NCBI GenBank assembly: GCA_023101485.1
Contig: LVZB01000013.1
Coordinates: forward strand, 124,001-188,000
Origin: Pasteurellaceae bacterium Macca
GTDB taxonomy: Bacteria > Pseudomonadota > Gammaproteobacteria > Enterobacterales > Pasteurellaceae
Direction: 5' to 3'
Length of the DNA: 64,000 nt
The notes beneath the pieces were generated by a model. That model saw only the letters and a list, made by a program, of their open reading frames with translations. It had not been told where the DNA came from and did no database searches. The position numbers and the translations under genes were made by a program. Of the stretch, positions 53,089-60,102 are shown in pieces. Positions within the stretch are counted from its first letter, which is position 1. Each line of letters opens with the position of its first letter.

Positions 53089-53518
53089 AGGGGCAGACGG
53101 GGTTTTTGCTCCCGCCTTTGAAATGGACTTGCCGGCGCTGCAAGGGTTTAAGACGGGGGAGATGTACTCCGTTGAGATTAAACGCTCACGCAATCCGCAA
53201 TTTCATCGCAAGGTGTTTGCCTTTTTTAATTTCTGCTTTTCACACTGGACGGCTGAACATTCAGCCTTGCAGTTTCAAGACGAGCGGTCGCAGTTTGAAA
53301 CGTTCCGCAAGCATTTAACCGTGCTGGCTGGCTTTTACGAACAGACGTGGAACATCAAGGGCGAAGTACGGATTGAGCCGAAAAGCCTTGCTTACGGCAA
53401 TATGGAACAGGATGAATTTGAGCAGTGCTATTCCGCTTTGATCAACGCTGCATTAAAGCACGTTTTCGGCAATACCACCGATGAGAATGTGATTAGCCAG
53501 TTGTATTCATTTTTTTAG
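53069..53518 (+). CDS. DUF1367 phage recombination-region protein
   Basis: 149 residues. Landmarks are RNPQFHRKVFAFFNFCF (about 42-58) and YEQTWNIKGEVRIEPKSLAYGNMEQDEFEQCYSALINA, typical of DUF1367 in lambdoid nin regions. Function unknown. Confidence 0.8.
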   Translation: MQIQMIKGADGVFAPAFEMDLPALQGFKTGEMYSVEIKRSRNPQFHRKVFAFFNFCFSHWTAEHSALQFQDERSQFETFRKHLTVLAGFYEQTWNIKGEVRIEPKSLAYGNMEQDEFEQCYSALINAALKHVFGNTTDENVISQLYSFF

Positions 53519-53521
53519 CGA

Positions 53522-53553
53522 AAAAAGACCGCTTGCACGGGCACAAGCGGTCG
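53522..53553. terminator. Terminator of inverted uptake words
   Basis: GACCGCTTG...CAAGCGGTC, with TTTTTTCG on the minus side. It ends the leftward Bro-N transcript and stands between convergent genes. Confidence 0.8.
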
Positions 53554-53571
53554 GATTTAGGGGGAAATTTG

Positions 53572-54207
53572 TTAATGGCTTGGTAAGCCGTCAAGTAGGC
53601 TCAACATTCCCCGCACAAAGCTAATCCGTTCGCTTTTCGCTTGGATGTATTTTTTTGCTTTATCTAGGGCATTTTCTGCTGGGCGGTGGAGATTGTAGAG
53701 ATAGTGTCCGCCGATGTGCTTATCAATATCTCGGGCAAGCCATTGATAATCTTGGGTAAATATCTTGCTAGCCATTTCGTGTCCGCCGTTAAGAGAATGA
53801 TAAAGGCTGACGATAATTTGTAGGGCTTCTTCTTCGGCTTCAACAAGCGGTCGATTTTCGGGAAGATTTTGCGAGTACTGTCCCGTTTTACGGATTTGTG
53901 GTAACACTTCTTCAAATACCCACGCTTCAAAGGGTTCGGCTTCTGGCTTGCGTGATTTGATGATTAAGCGGTAAAGGTTGGGTTCGTTGATGAACGTTAG
54001 CTCTTGTTTTCCGCCTTCCGTAAGGGAGTAACGTTTCGTTACCCCCTTCTCTTTGCAATGATCTTTTAGTGCTTTACTGTCATTTGTATAGCCGAGAATA
54101 TCGCAGACATCTTTACCGCAGAACCAGTATTCTTGATTTGGATCGGTAACGACACGAACTTGGGAAGATTTAAAACAGAATGATTGGAATTGAATTTGAG
54201 TTGACAT
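53572..54207 (-). CDS. Bro-N domain phage antirepressor
   Basis: 211 residues on the strand opposite to its neighbours. The Bro-N domain (about 1-110) has VRVVTDPNQEYWFCGKDVC, ILGYTNDSKALKDHC and EPNLYRLIIKSRKPEAEPFEAWVFEEVLPQIRKTG. The linker QNLPENRPL is the same as in the KilA-N protein and is encoded by an uptake word. A helical C-terminal domain follows. The start (ATG 54207) is preceded by GAGGAACAAAGCA, part of which is complementary to the upstream C4-like RNA. Confidence 0.88.
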   Translation of the reverse strand: MSTQIQFQSFCFKSSQVRVVTDPNQEYWFCGKDVCDILGYTNDSKALKDHCKEKGVTKRYSLTEGGKQELTFINEPNLYRLIIKSRKPEAEPFEAWVFEEVLPQIRKTGQYSQNLPENRPLVEAEEEALQIIVSLYHSLNGGHEMASKIFTQDYQWLARDIDKHIGGHYLYNLHRPAENALDKAKKYIQAKSERISFVRGMLSLLDGLPSH

Positions 54208-54238
54208 TGCTTTGTTCCTCTACGAAAAGAATTGGGTA

Positions 54239-54315
54239 GTCGAGTGGTTCGTAGGCTGAACAAAGACAGCTGGACGTATTCCCCTTTCGGGTATTGTATT
54301 AGTCGCCCACTCGAC
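54239..54315 (-). ncRNA. C4-like antisense RNA upstream of the Bro-N gene
   Basis: On the minus strand exactly 77 nt are closed by GTCGAGTGG/CCACTCGAC. Inner hairpins are CCC-GAAA-GGG and GCTG-TCTTTGTT-CAGC. Two exposed segments, CTTTGTTC and CTACGAA, are complementary to GAACAAAG (54210-54217) and TTCGTAG (54220-54226), which flank the GAGG ribosome-binding site of the Bro-N gene. P1 C4 is also about 77 nt, precedes its target and pairs at two segments. Strong structural and logical match, not an alignment. Confidence 0.8.
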
Positions 54316-54373
54316 ATTGATAAAAATTTCTTTTTTGATCTTAATTTTGTTTGGCAATAACAAATTTTAGATA

Positions 54374-54402
54374 CAAAAAAACCGCTAGTCTGACGGGTGC
54401 GG
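54374..54402 (-). terminator. Terminator insulating the Bro-N cassette
   Basis: CCGC...GCGG hairpin followed by TTTTTTTGTATC on the minus strand. The same type of element precedes the KilA-N cassette at 40274-40300. The rest of the 54208-54486 gap is the C4-like RNA and AT-rich DNA. Confidence 0.65.
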
Positions 54403-54486
54403 ATTTCCGCTTTGTTTATAAGGCTACGACACCTTGAAGAAAAGAGTAAACAAAAAGCCCCTTGGTGTCAAGGGTAAGGAGTAAAA

Positions 54487-54669
54487 ATGGCAGAGAAATA
54501 CAAATGCCCCGATTGTGGAGCGGATATGTCGGATTGGCGGTCTTTTCCAGAGAAAACCGAGATAGACAAAGCCAGGCCGTTTGAATGTTCTGGATTTCGT
54601 TGCGGTAAGCGGTGGAGTGAGGAGGAGATTATTAACTTACAAGATTTTAGTGAAGGAGAAAATGAATGA
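54487..54669 (+). CDS. Small zinc-ribbon protein
   Basis: 60 residues. Two knuckles, YKCPDCGADM (about 5-14) and FECSGFRCGKRW (about 33-44), give four cysteines for one zinc. Small zinc-ribbon proteins are common in phage nin regions. GGAG lies upstream. It overlaps the next small gene by 4 bases. Confidence 0.7.
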   Translation: MAEKYKCPDCGADMSDWRSFPEKTEIDKARPFECSGFRCGKRWSEEEIINLQDFSEGENE

Positions 54670-54749
54670 ATTGGGAGTTGATCGTGGCTTTGTTGGGATG
54701 TGCTTTTTTCTGGGCATTTATGACTTGGCTAATTTGCATGGGGGTATAA
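54666..54749 (+). CDS. 27-residue membrane peptide
   Basis: Begins MNWELIVALLGCAFFWAFMT and ends WLICMGV. Single helix. Its ATG overlaps the zinc-ribbon stop (ATGA), and its stop abuts the next ATG, so it sits precisely in the operon. Function unknown. Confidence 0.6.
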   Translation: MNWELIVALLGCAFFWAFMTWLICMGV

Positions 54750-55034
54750 ATGGCTGATTTAAGAAAAGAAGCCAAAGGGCGGGAATGTCAGGTGCGGTTA
54801 GTCGGTATTTGCAACGGCAATTCAGAAACTGTGATTTTGGCACATTACCGTATGGCGGGGCTCAATGGAATGGGTATAAAGCCCAATGATATTTTCGGGG
54901 CTTGGGCTTGTAGCTCTTGCCACGATGAGATAGATCGTCGCACTCGTCATTTAGACACAGATGAAGCTCGCTTAGCCCATGCCGAAGGTGTGTTCCGCAC
55001 GCAGGCGATTTTAAAGAGGGAAGGGAAACTATGA
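54750..55034 (+). CDS. DUF1364 predicted nuclease
   Basis: 94 residues. The family pattern is GRECQVRLVGICNGNSETVILAHYR (about 10-34) and GAWACSSCHDEIDRRTRH (about 50-67), with Cys/His residues that could bind metal in an HNH-like site. It overlaps rusA by 4 bases, as expected for recombination genes. Confidence 0.82.
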   Translation: MADLRKEAKGRECQVRLVGICNGNSETVILAHYRMAGLNGMGIKPNDIFGAWACSSCHDEIDRRTRHLDTDEARLAHAEGVFRTQAILKREGKL

Positions 55035-55411
55035 GCGAGTTCGTAGAAATTGAATTACCGTACCCTCCTAGCGTAAATCATTATTGGAAGCATACGAAAC
55101 AAGGGCGACATTATATTTCACCCAAAGGTAAAGCTTACCAAAGTCAAGTATTTGTAGCATGCTTGGGGCATTTACCCTTTCAGAAACCCGTAGCAATTAG
55201 CGTAGATGTTTACTTGCCTGATAATCGTAAGCGGGATTTAGATAATCTGTGGAAAGTACTGCTTGATAGTCTTGTAAACGCTCAGATTGTCGCAGACGAT
55301 TGTTGGCAATATTTACCGAAGCTCAGTATAGAAGCCAAAGGCATAGAAAAGGGAGGGAGGATTGTTGTTAGAATGGAGGAATGTAAAAATGAGCAGTGTA
55401 TTGAGCGATGA
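55031..55411 (+). CDS. rusA: Holliday junction resolvase RusA
   Basis: 126 residues. The family start IELPYPPSVNHYWKH is followed by the acidic catalytic cluster VDVYLPDNRKRDLDNLWKVLLDSLV (Asp residues about 58-75) and the second acidic site IVADDCWQ (about 86). It resolves recombination intermediates before packaging. Confidence 0.93.
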   Translation: MSEFVEIELPYPPSVNHYWKHTKQGRHYISPKGKAYQSQVFVACLGHLPFQKPVAISVDVYLPDNRKRDLDNLWKVLLDSLVNAQIVADDCWQYLPKLSIEAKGIEKGGRIVVRMEECKNEQCIER

Positions 55412-55844
55412 GAAAAAGGAATGGGTGCAAACTCGGTTGAATGAATGGGGCGCTTGGGCGTACAGTGGGTTAGATTTTGAAAGCCGTACGAATATGATTG
55501 CTCGCTTAATGCAACAGGCAGATGCGGAAGCCGTGGTCGAACCCGTCAGAGAGCGTTGTGATGATGAGCTTGGGTTAGTGATTAGTTCGGTGGTGGGATA
55601 TTGCATTAAGAACCCGTGTCCGCAAGATTATAAATACCTTGAAGCGAAGTATGTTTATGGCTGTTCAGTGTATGCGATTGCGAAATATCAGTGGGCAAGG
55701 GATAAGTCAGTCACACAAAGAACGTGGCGTAATCGAATATCCCAAAGTCTAGAAGCAAGTGAATGGATTGTCGCTAAATTTCTCGATTCTGCCATTAAAA
55801 ATCATAAAAATGCGGTTAAGTTACGGAAATTTGCATTTTCTTAA
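55389..55844 (+). CDS. Q-like late antiterminator
   Basis: 151 residues from ATG 55389 (GGAGG 9 nt upstream). The helical C-terminus has a recognition-helix layout (YLEAKYVYGCSVYAIAKYQW, SVTQRTWRNRISQSLEASEWIVAKFLD; about 82-137) typical of phage Q/DUF1133-type regulators. Position between rusA and lysis genes, with a promoter and terminator directly downstream, supports control of late genes. Confidence 0.75.
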   Translation: MSSVLSDEKKEWVQTRLNEWGAWAYSGLDFESRTNMIARLMQQADAEAVVEPVRERCDDELGLVISSVVGYCIKNPCPQDYKYLEAKYVYGCSVYAIAKYQWARDKSVTQRTWRNRISQSLEASEWIVAKFLDSAIKNHKNAVKLRKFAFS

Positions 55845-55853
55845 AAGTTTTTC

Positions 55854-55882
55854 TTGAAATCATTTCCCAATTTCCATAGAAT
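55854..55882 (+). promoter_or_regulatory. Late promoter (pR'-like)
   Basis: TTGAAA, 17 bases, TAGAAT, just after the Q-like gene. A strong terminator begins about 45 bp after the expected start, the arrangement that Q proteins antiterminate. Confidence 0.7.
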
Positions 55883-55931
55883 ATCTGTAATGGTGGTCGT
55901 AGTGTAAGTAAATCACCTTAATTAATTTCAC

Positions 55932-55961
55932 AGCCCTGATCGGAAACGGTCGGGGCTTTTT
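55932..55961 (+). terminator. Late terminator (tR'-like)
   Basis: 11-bp stem AGCCCTGATCG/CGGTCGGGGCT (two G-U pairs) with a GAAA loop and TTTTT. Confidence 0.9.
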
Positions 55962-55974
55962 GTTAGCAAAAAAT

Positions 55975-56005
55975 AACCCCCAACAACGGCAAATTGCTGG
56001 GGGTT
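55975..56005. terminator. Second hairpin after the late terminator
   Basis: AACCCCCA and TGGGGGTT around a 15-base loop, then TTCATT. A-rich on the left. Confidence 0.65.
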
Positions 56006-56084
56006 TTCATTAACCATTGAATCGGAATGATTAACGAAGATGATGAAGTATAACCCAAAACATCAAGTAAAGGTAGATGGAAAA

Positions 56085-56201
56085 ATGAGTACAGAAGCAG
56101 CAAATACAGTTGGGAAAATGTTAGCGAGTGCGGCGATTATCGCCTCAATGGGGTTTGCAATTGGCTTTGTGTTGATCGGCTTGGGTGTTTATTTGAATTA
56201 G
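56085..56201 (+). CDS. 38-residue membrane peptide
   Basis: Starts at ATG 56085 (MSTEAANTVGKMLASAAIIA). One helix (about 13-36), ends GLGVYLN. An in-frame ATG at 56043 would add 14 residues but lacks a good ribosome-binding site. It lies between the late terminator and the phage tRNA. Function unknown. Confidence 0.55.
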   Translation: MSTEAANTVGKMLASAAIIASMGFAIGFVLIGLGVYLN

Positions 56202-56206
56202 AATTT

Positions 56207-56280
56207 AAGGGCATCATCTAACGGAAAGATAGCGGTCTCCAAAATCGTCAATGGGGGTTCAAATCCCTCTGCCCTTGCCA
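56207..56280 (+). tRNA. Prophage tRNA-Trp (anticodon CCA)
   Basis: 74 nt with encoded CCA. Acceptor AAGGGCA/TGCCCTT, D-stem ATCT/AGAT, anticodon arm GCGGT-CTCCAAA-ATCGT, 4-nt variable loop, T-arm GGGGG-TTCAAAT-CCCTC, discriminator G73 as in bacterial tRNA-Trp. Position 9 is C and position 24 is A, so the D-stem has U11-A24. The two end pairs of the anticodon stem include G-U pairs. It is transcribed with the late genes. Confidence 0.88.
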
Positions 56281-56285
56281 ATTTT

Positions 56286-56313
56286 CAGCTCACGCATTGC
56301 GTGGGCTTTTTTT
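56286..56313 (+). terminator. Terminator after tRNA-Trp
   Basis: AGCTCACGC-ATT-GCGTGGGCT (one G-U pair) and TTTTTTT. Late transcription must pass it to reach the lysis genes. Confidence 0.9.
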
Positions 56314-56336
56314 ATACCTCAAATCTGGGGTGGAGT

Positions 56337-56666
56337 ATGAATTTTATGCCGGAGAAGAATCCTGATATTTGGATGCAAATTGCGGCGTGGTGGGCAACCC
56401 ATCACAACTCCCTGTGCGGTTTTACGGCGGGGTTTGTCGTCGCACTAGGGCGTTCGTTTCTTTATGGTAAAGGGTCGTGGCGGAAAAAATCTATCGAGGC
56501 GATTTTGTGTGGGATTCTTGCCTACACCGCTCGTCCGATATTGCTGTATTTCCAATTAAGCGAAGAGTGGATTACGCCAATTGGTGCCATGCTTGGCTTG
56601 GTAGGGATTGATTTTATTCGTGCCACATTTTTAAAAATCATTAATAAGAGGGTCGAAAATGAGTAA
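56337..56666 (+). CDS. Holin, lambda S family, with possible dual start
   Basis: 109 residues from ATG 56337 or 106 from ATG 56346. The sequence MNFMPEKNPD resembles lambda S MKMPEKH, where the two starts give antiholin and holin. Three membrane segments (about 17-35, 53-72, 78-98) and a charged tail (KIINKRVENE). GGAG precedes the first ATG by 3-4 nt. It makes the lesion that releases the endolysin. Confidence 0.85.
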   Translation: MNFMPEKNPDIWMQIAAWWATHHNSLCGFTAGFVVALGRSFLYGKGSWRKKSIEAILCGILAYTARPILLYFQLSEEWITPIGAMLGLVGIDFIRATFLKIINKRVENE

Positions 56667-57054
56667 TTTTCAATTAAGCGACGTGAGCAAGAAAAATTTG
56701 CAAGGGGTGAATGCTCGTTTAGTGGCTGTGGTTAAGCGTGCTTTGGCGATTTCCGCTGTTGATTTTCGGGTTATCGAAGGTGTGCGAACTAAAGAGAGAC
56801 AACAGCAACTCTTTAAGCAAGGAGCGACGAAGACATTAAACAGTCGTCATTTAACTGGTCATGCGGTAGATATTGTGCCTTTACCCGTAGATTGGAAAAA
56901 TAAATCGGCGTTTAAACAGGTTGCGAATGCGATGTTCACTGCAGCAGATGAATTAGGCATTGCGATTCGTTGGGGTGGCGATTGGAATCGTAACGGGAAG
57001 AGCGAAGACGAACGTTTTTATGACGGTCCGCATTTTGAGTTGTTGGAGAGATGA
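56659..57054 (+). CDS. Endolysin, M15-type peptidase
   Basis: 131 residues. The zinc-site pattern is SRHLTGHAVDIVPL (His about 68-75, Asp about 78) and GPHFELL (His about 126), as in VanY/L-Ala-D-Glu peptidases used by phages. No signal peptide, so it depends on the holin. It overlaps holin and Rz genes (8 and 4 bases). Confidence 0.88.
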   Translation: MSNFQLSDVSKKNLQGVNARLVAVVKRALAISAVDFRVIEGVRTKERQQQLFKQGATKTLNSRHLTGHAVDIVPLPVDWKNKSAFKQVANAMFTAADELGIAIRWGGDWNRNGKSEDERFYDGPHFELLER

Positions 57055-57389
57055 TGTATTGGCGCAACCTTAGTGTCTGGCTTGCATTATTGATTTTGAG
57101 CTTGGGCAGTTGGAGTTGGTATCAGTCCAGTGTGATAGATAGCTTAAAAGCCGATAATCACGCCCAAGCTCAAACCATTACTGAGCAACAGCAAGCTAAT
57201 AGCAAGTTGCAACAGGCGTTAAGAGTGGAACAACAAGCGGTCGAAAATCAGCGAAAGTTTGCTACGACCTTGCGTAAGCAGACGGAGAATAAACGTGAAC
57301 AGATTAAGACGGTATTGGTTAAAGAGCCGTGCGGTGTTACTGCTTTGCCTGACTCTGTGCGGGATAGCATTAAGCGGTTGCACAAATAA
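57051..57389 (+). CDS. Inner-membrane spanin Rz
   Basis: 112 residues. An N-terminal membrane anchor (about 5-25) and a periplasmic coiled coil (SLKADNHAQAQTITEQQQANSKLQQ...RKQTENKREQI; about 31-90). An uptake word encodes QQAVENQ inside the coiled coil. With Rz1 it fuses the two membranes at lysis. Confidence 0.85.
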   Translation: MMYWRNLSVWLALLILSLGSWSWYQSSVIDSLKADNHAQAQTITEQQQANSKLQQALRVEQQAVENQRKFATTLRKQTENKREQIKTVLVKEPCGVTALPDSVRDSIKRLHK

Positions 57390-57591
57390 GGTCATCACAA
57401 AAACGGAATACTTATTCCCACCACAGGCTTATTTAACGGCGTGTGAACGAACAGAGTTCAAGGGTAAAACCTACGGTGATGTGGTGGACTATCTCATTGT
57501 GGTAATGGGAGAAAGAGACCTTTGTGCCGGTCAAGTCGATAGTATTCGAGAATGGCAAGCACAAGCAAAGGCAGGATTTAAATCGCGTTAA
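57295..57591 (+). CDS. Outer-membrane spanin Rz1-like lipoprotein
   Basis: 98 residues in the +1 frame, starting inside Rz. GTG 57295 follows GGAGAATAAAC. The signal peptide ends in a lipobox IALSGC (Cys about 31), followed by a short periplasmic domain (TEYLFPPQAYLTACERTEFKG). The start nested in Rz is the hallmark of Rz/Rz1 pairs. Confidence 0.82.
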   Translation: MNRLRRYWLKSRAVLLLCLTLCGIALSGCTNKVITKTEYLFPPQAYLTACERTEFKGKTYGDVVDYLIVVMGERDLCAGQVDSIREWQAQAKAGFKSR

Positions 57592-57708
57592 TGAATAGCG
57601 TGCCATTTGATAGGGGGCGTGTTGAATACTGCCCCTATCAAGATTATTTTGCTTTGTTCTTATTGAGGGCAAAGCAAAGTGATTTTGTAAACGAGAATGT
57701 AATAGATA

Positions 57709-58041
57709 ATGAGAAATGATAAAAGAGCATCTTGGCACTACTTGTACAATCGGAATGCTTGGAAGCAGTTAAGGCTAGATCATCTTGCTAAGGAACCTTT
57801 GTGTGTTTTCTGTCTTGTAGATGGGAAGATAACGCCAGCGACCGTAGTTGACCATATTAAAGCGCACAAGGGAGATTTAACGTTATTTTTCTCTACTCAT
57901 AATCTTCAATCGCTTTGCAAGTTGCACCATGACAGTACAAAACAAAAAGCAGAATTGAAACAAGTTAGTTACATTGGTTGCGATGTAAACGGGTTCCCAA
58001 TCGATTCAGAACACCCATTTAACTTAGGGAGGGGGGAGTGA
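57709..58041 (+). CDS. HNH endonuclease (packaging-associated)
   Basis: 110 residues. The pattern is PLCVFCLVDGKITPATVVDHIKAHKGD (about 30-56; C-x2-C, DH) and HNLQSLCKLHHDSTKQK (about 63-79). HNH proteins next to terminase genes are needed for cos cleavage in many HK97-like phages. The 57592-57708 gap and 58042-58138 hold no gene, and one may contain cos. Confidence 0.88.
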   Translation: MRNDKRASWHYLYNRNAWKQLRLDHLAKEPLCVFCLVDGKITPATVVDHIKAHKGDLTLFFSTHNLQSLCKLHHDSTKQKAELKQVSYIGCDVNGFPIDSEHPFNLGRGE

Positions 58042-58138
58042 AAAGTTCAGCGAAAAGGTATCAAATACCGCTTGGAGAACACTGCTGAATCGCTATTCCA
58101 GTTTTTTGACCTTTTTTAACACTTTAGGAAAGTTATTT

Positions 58139-58591
58139 ATGAGCGGAAGAAAACCCCGAAGTGATAGTACTTCGGCAAGAATACAAGCTTCAATTTCTGC
58201 GCAATCTCAGATCTTGCCGCCACAAAAACTCACAAAAAAAGAAATGCGATATTGGGAAAGTATTGTCACAAGCCGTGATAATTGGACCCCCATTGATTTA
58301 GAGCGCGCGGTGAAACTTGCGAGGCTTTATATTGAAATTGAAGAGTATGAGAAAGAGTTGCAGAGTACTAAAAGATGGTTCCTCAGTGAAAATGGATTAC
58401 CAAAATTGCATCCGCTTCATGTGGTTGTAAAGGATCTTTGGGCTTCGGAAATTCAAATGTGTCGGAGTTTACAGATTCACAGTAGAGCAACACACGGTGA
58501 GAGTCGTGATCAAGTTAATAAAAATAAACTTTACCAAGAAGCAAGAGCAAATATGCAGGAAGATGACGGATTAATTGCAAGGTTGAATTAA
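58139..58591 (+). CDS. Terminase small subunit, P27 family
   Basis: 150 residues from ATG 58139 (AGGAAAG upstream). The N-terminal basic MSGRKPRSDS and the helical core MRYWESIVTSRDNWTPIDLERAVKLARLYIEIEEYEKEL (about 36-75) are typical of P27-type TerS, which recognises the packaging site. Its stop shares a base with the terL start (TAATG). Confidence 0.85.
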   Translation: MSGRKPRSDSTSARIQASISAQSQILPPQKLTKKEMRYWESIVTSRDNWTPIDLERAVKLARLYIEIEEYEKELQSTKRWFLSENGLPKLHPLHVVVKDLWASEIQMCRSLQIHSRATHGESRDQVNKNKLYQEARANMQEDDGLIARLN

Positions 58592-60102
58592 TGACGAGAG
58601 CGGAAAAGGTAATAGCGTTTATTGAAAAATATTGCCTAGTTCCTGAAGGTGCTTTAGTTGGGCAGCCGATAAAGCTAGAGAAATTTCAAAAGGATTTCAT
58701 TATCAGCGTTTATGATAATAAGCAAGTGACTAACCATGGTATTTTATCTATCGGTCGTAAGAATGGGAAGACAGCATTAATTGCTTGTTTGTTATTAGCC
58801 CATTTGATTGGGCCAGTTGCTGAATTAAATAGCCAAATTGTGAGTGGCGCACTAAGTCGTGAACAGGCTTCTTTAGTTTTTAATCTAGCGGTAAAGATGG
58901 TTCAGCTCAATCCTGCTCTTGCTAAACATGTATCAATTAAACCAAGTGGTAAACGTCTTATTGGTTTACCAATGAATGTTGAATACAAAGCCTTAGCCGC
59001 AGACGGAAAAACGGCTCAAGGGTTATCGCCAGTTCTTGCGATTTTGGATGAAGTTGGACAGGTCCAAGGTAGCCAATCTGCGTTCGTCGATGCAATTACT
59101 ACCGCACAAGGTGCACATAAAAATCCGCTTTTACTCACAATCAGTACACAGGCAGCAAACGATGGCGATTTGCTGTCGATTTGGATTGATGATGCAAAAA
59201 ACAGTAATGATCCCCATACCGTTTGCCATGTTTATAGTGCCGATAAAGATTTAAAGATTACCGAACCGAAAGCATGGAAACAAGCAAATCCCGCCTTAGG
59301 TGTTTTTCGTAGTGAAGAAGATATTCGTAAACTCGCAGACAAAGCCAATCGCATGCCAAGTTTTGAAAATACATTTCGAAATCTAAATCTTAATCAGCGA
59401 GTGAGTACAGTTTCAACATTCGTCAGTATTGATGTTTGGAAAGAGAATGGTAACGAACAGCAAAACCCTGATGGTTTAACTGTTTATGGTGGTCTTGATT
59501 TGTCTGCTCGTACCGATTTAACAGCGTTAATTCTTACGGCGAAGGATTTTAACGGAAAAGTCAATGTTTATTCGTATTTTTGGACGCCAGAACAAGGTTT
59601 AGAAGATAGAGCTAAGCGGGATCGTGCTCATTATGATGTTTGGGCAAAACAAGGTTTTATTCGAACAACACCGGGTGCAACTGTCGATTATGGGCACGTC
59701 GTGCGAGATATTGCGGAAATTTTAAGTGATTTTGATATTGCTGCAATCGCTTTTGACCGTTGGCGGATTGATATTTTCAAAAAGGAGATGGAACTTCAAG
59801 GCGTCAATTTGCCCTTAGTCCCATTTGGACAAGGCTTTAAAGATATGTCTCCAGCAATCGATGCTTTGGAAAGTGATTTGCTCAATGGACAGTTATGCCA
59901 TGGAATGAACCCTGTTTTAACAATGTGTGCGGCAAACACCGTTATTACCAAAGATCCGGCAGGTAACAGAAAATTTGAGAAACACAAGGCAACAGGAAGA
60001 ATTGACGGAATGGTGGCTTTAGCTATGGCCCGTGGCATATCTGAAACAGCGGAAGCACCGCAAAATATTGATTTATTTTTACAGGACATCATCATTGCAT
60101 GA
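58591..60102 (+). CDS. Terminase large subunit
   Basis: 503 residues. Packaging ATPase with Walker A-like ILSIGRKNGKTALIACLLL (about 51-69) and Walker B LAILDEVGQ (about 148-156). The C-terminal nuclease has acidic sites (TVYGGLDLSARTDLTALIL about 304; FDRWRIDIFKKEMEL about 389; GRIDGMVALAMA about 475). Pairs with the HNH and TerS genes. Confidence 0.92.
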   Translation: MTRAEKVIAFIEKYCLVPEGALVGQPIKLEKFQKDFIISVYDNKQVTNHGILSIGRKNGKTALIACLLLAHLIGPVAELNSQIVSGALSREQASLVFNLAVKMVQLNPALAKHVSIKPSGKRLIGLPMNVEYKALAADGKTAQGLSPVLAILDEVGQVQGSQSAFVDAITTAQGAHKNPLLLTISTQAANDGDLLSIWIDDAKNSNDPHTVCHVYSADKDLKITEPKAWKQANPALGVFRSEEDIRKLADKANRMPSFENTFRNLNLNQRVSTVSTFVSIDVWKENGNEQQNPDGLTVYGGLDLSARTDLTALILTAKDFNGKVNVYSYFWTPEQGLEDRAKRDRAHYDVWAKQGFIRTTPGATVDYGHVVRDIAEILSDFDIAAIAFDRWRIDIFKKEMELQGVNLPLVPFGQGFKDMSPAIDALESDLLNGQLCHGMNPVLTMCAANTVITKDPAGNRKFEKHKATGRIDGMVALAMARGISETAEAPQNIDLFLQDIIIA

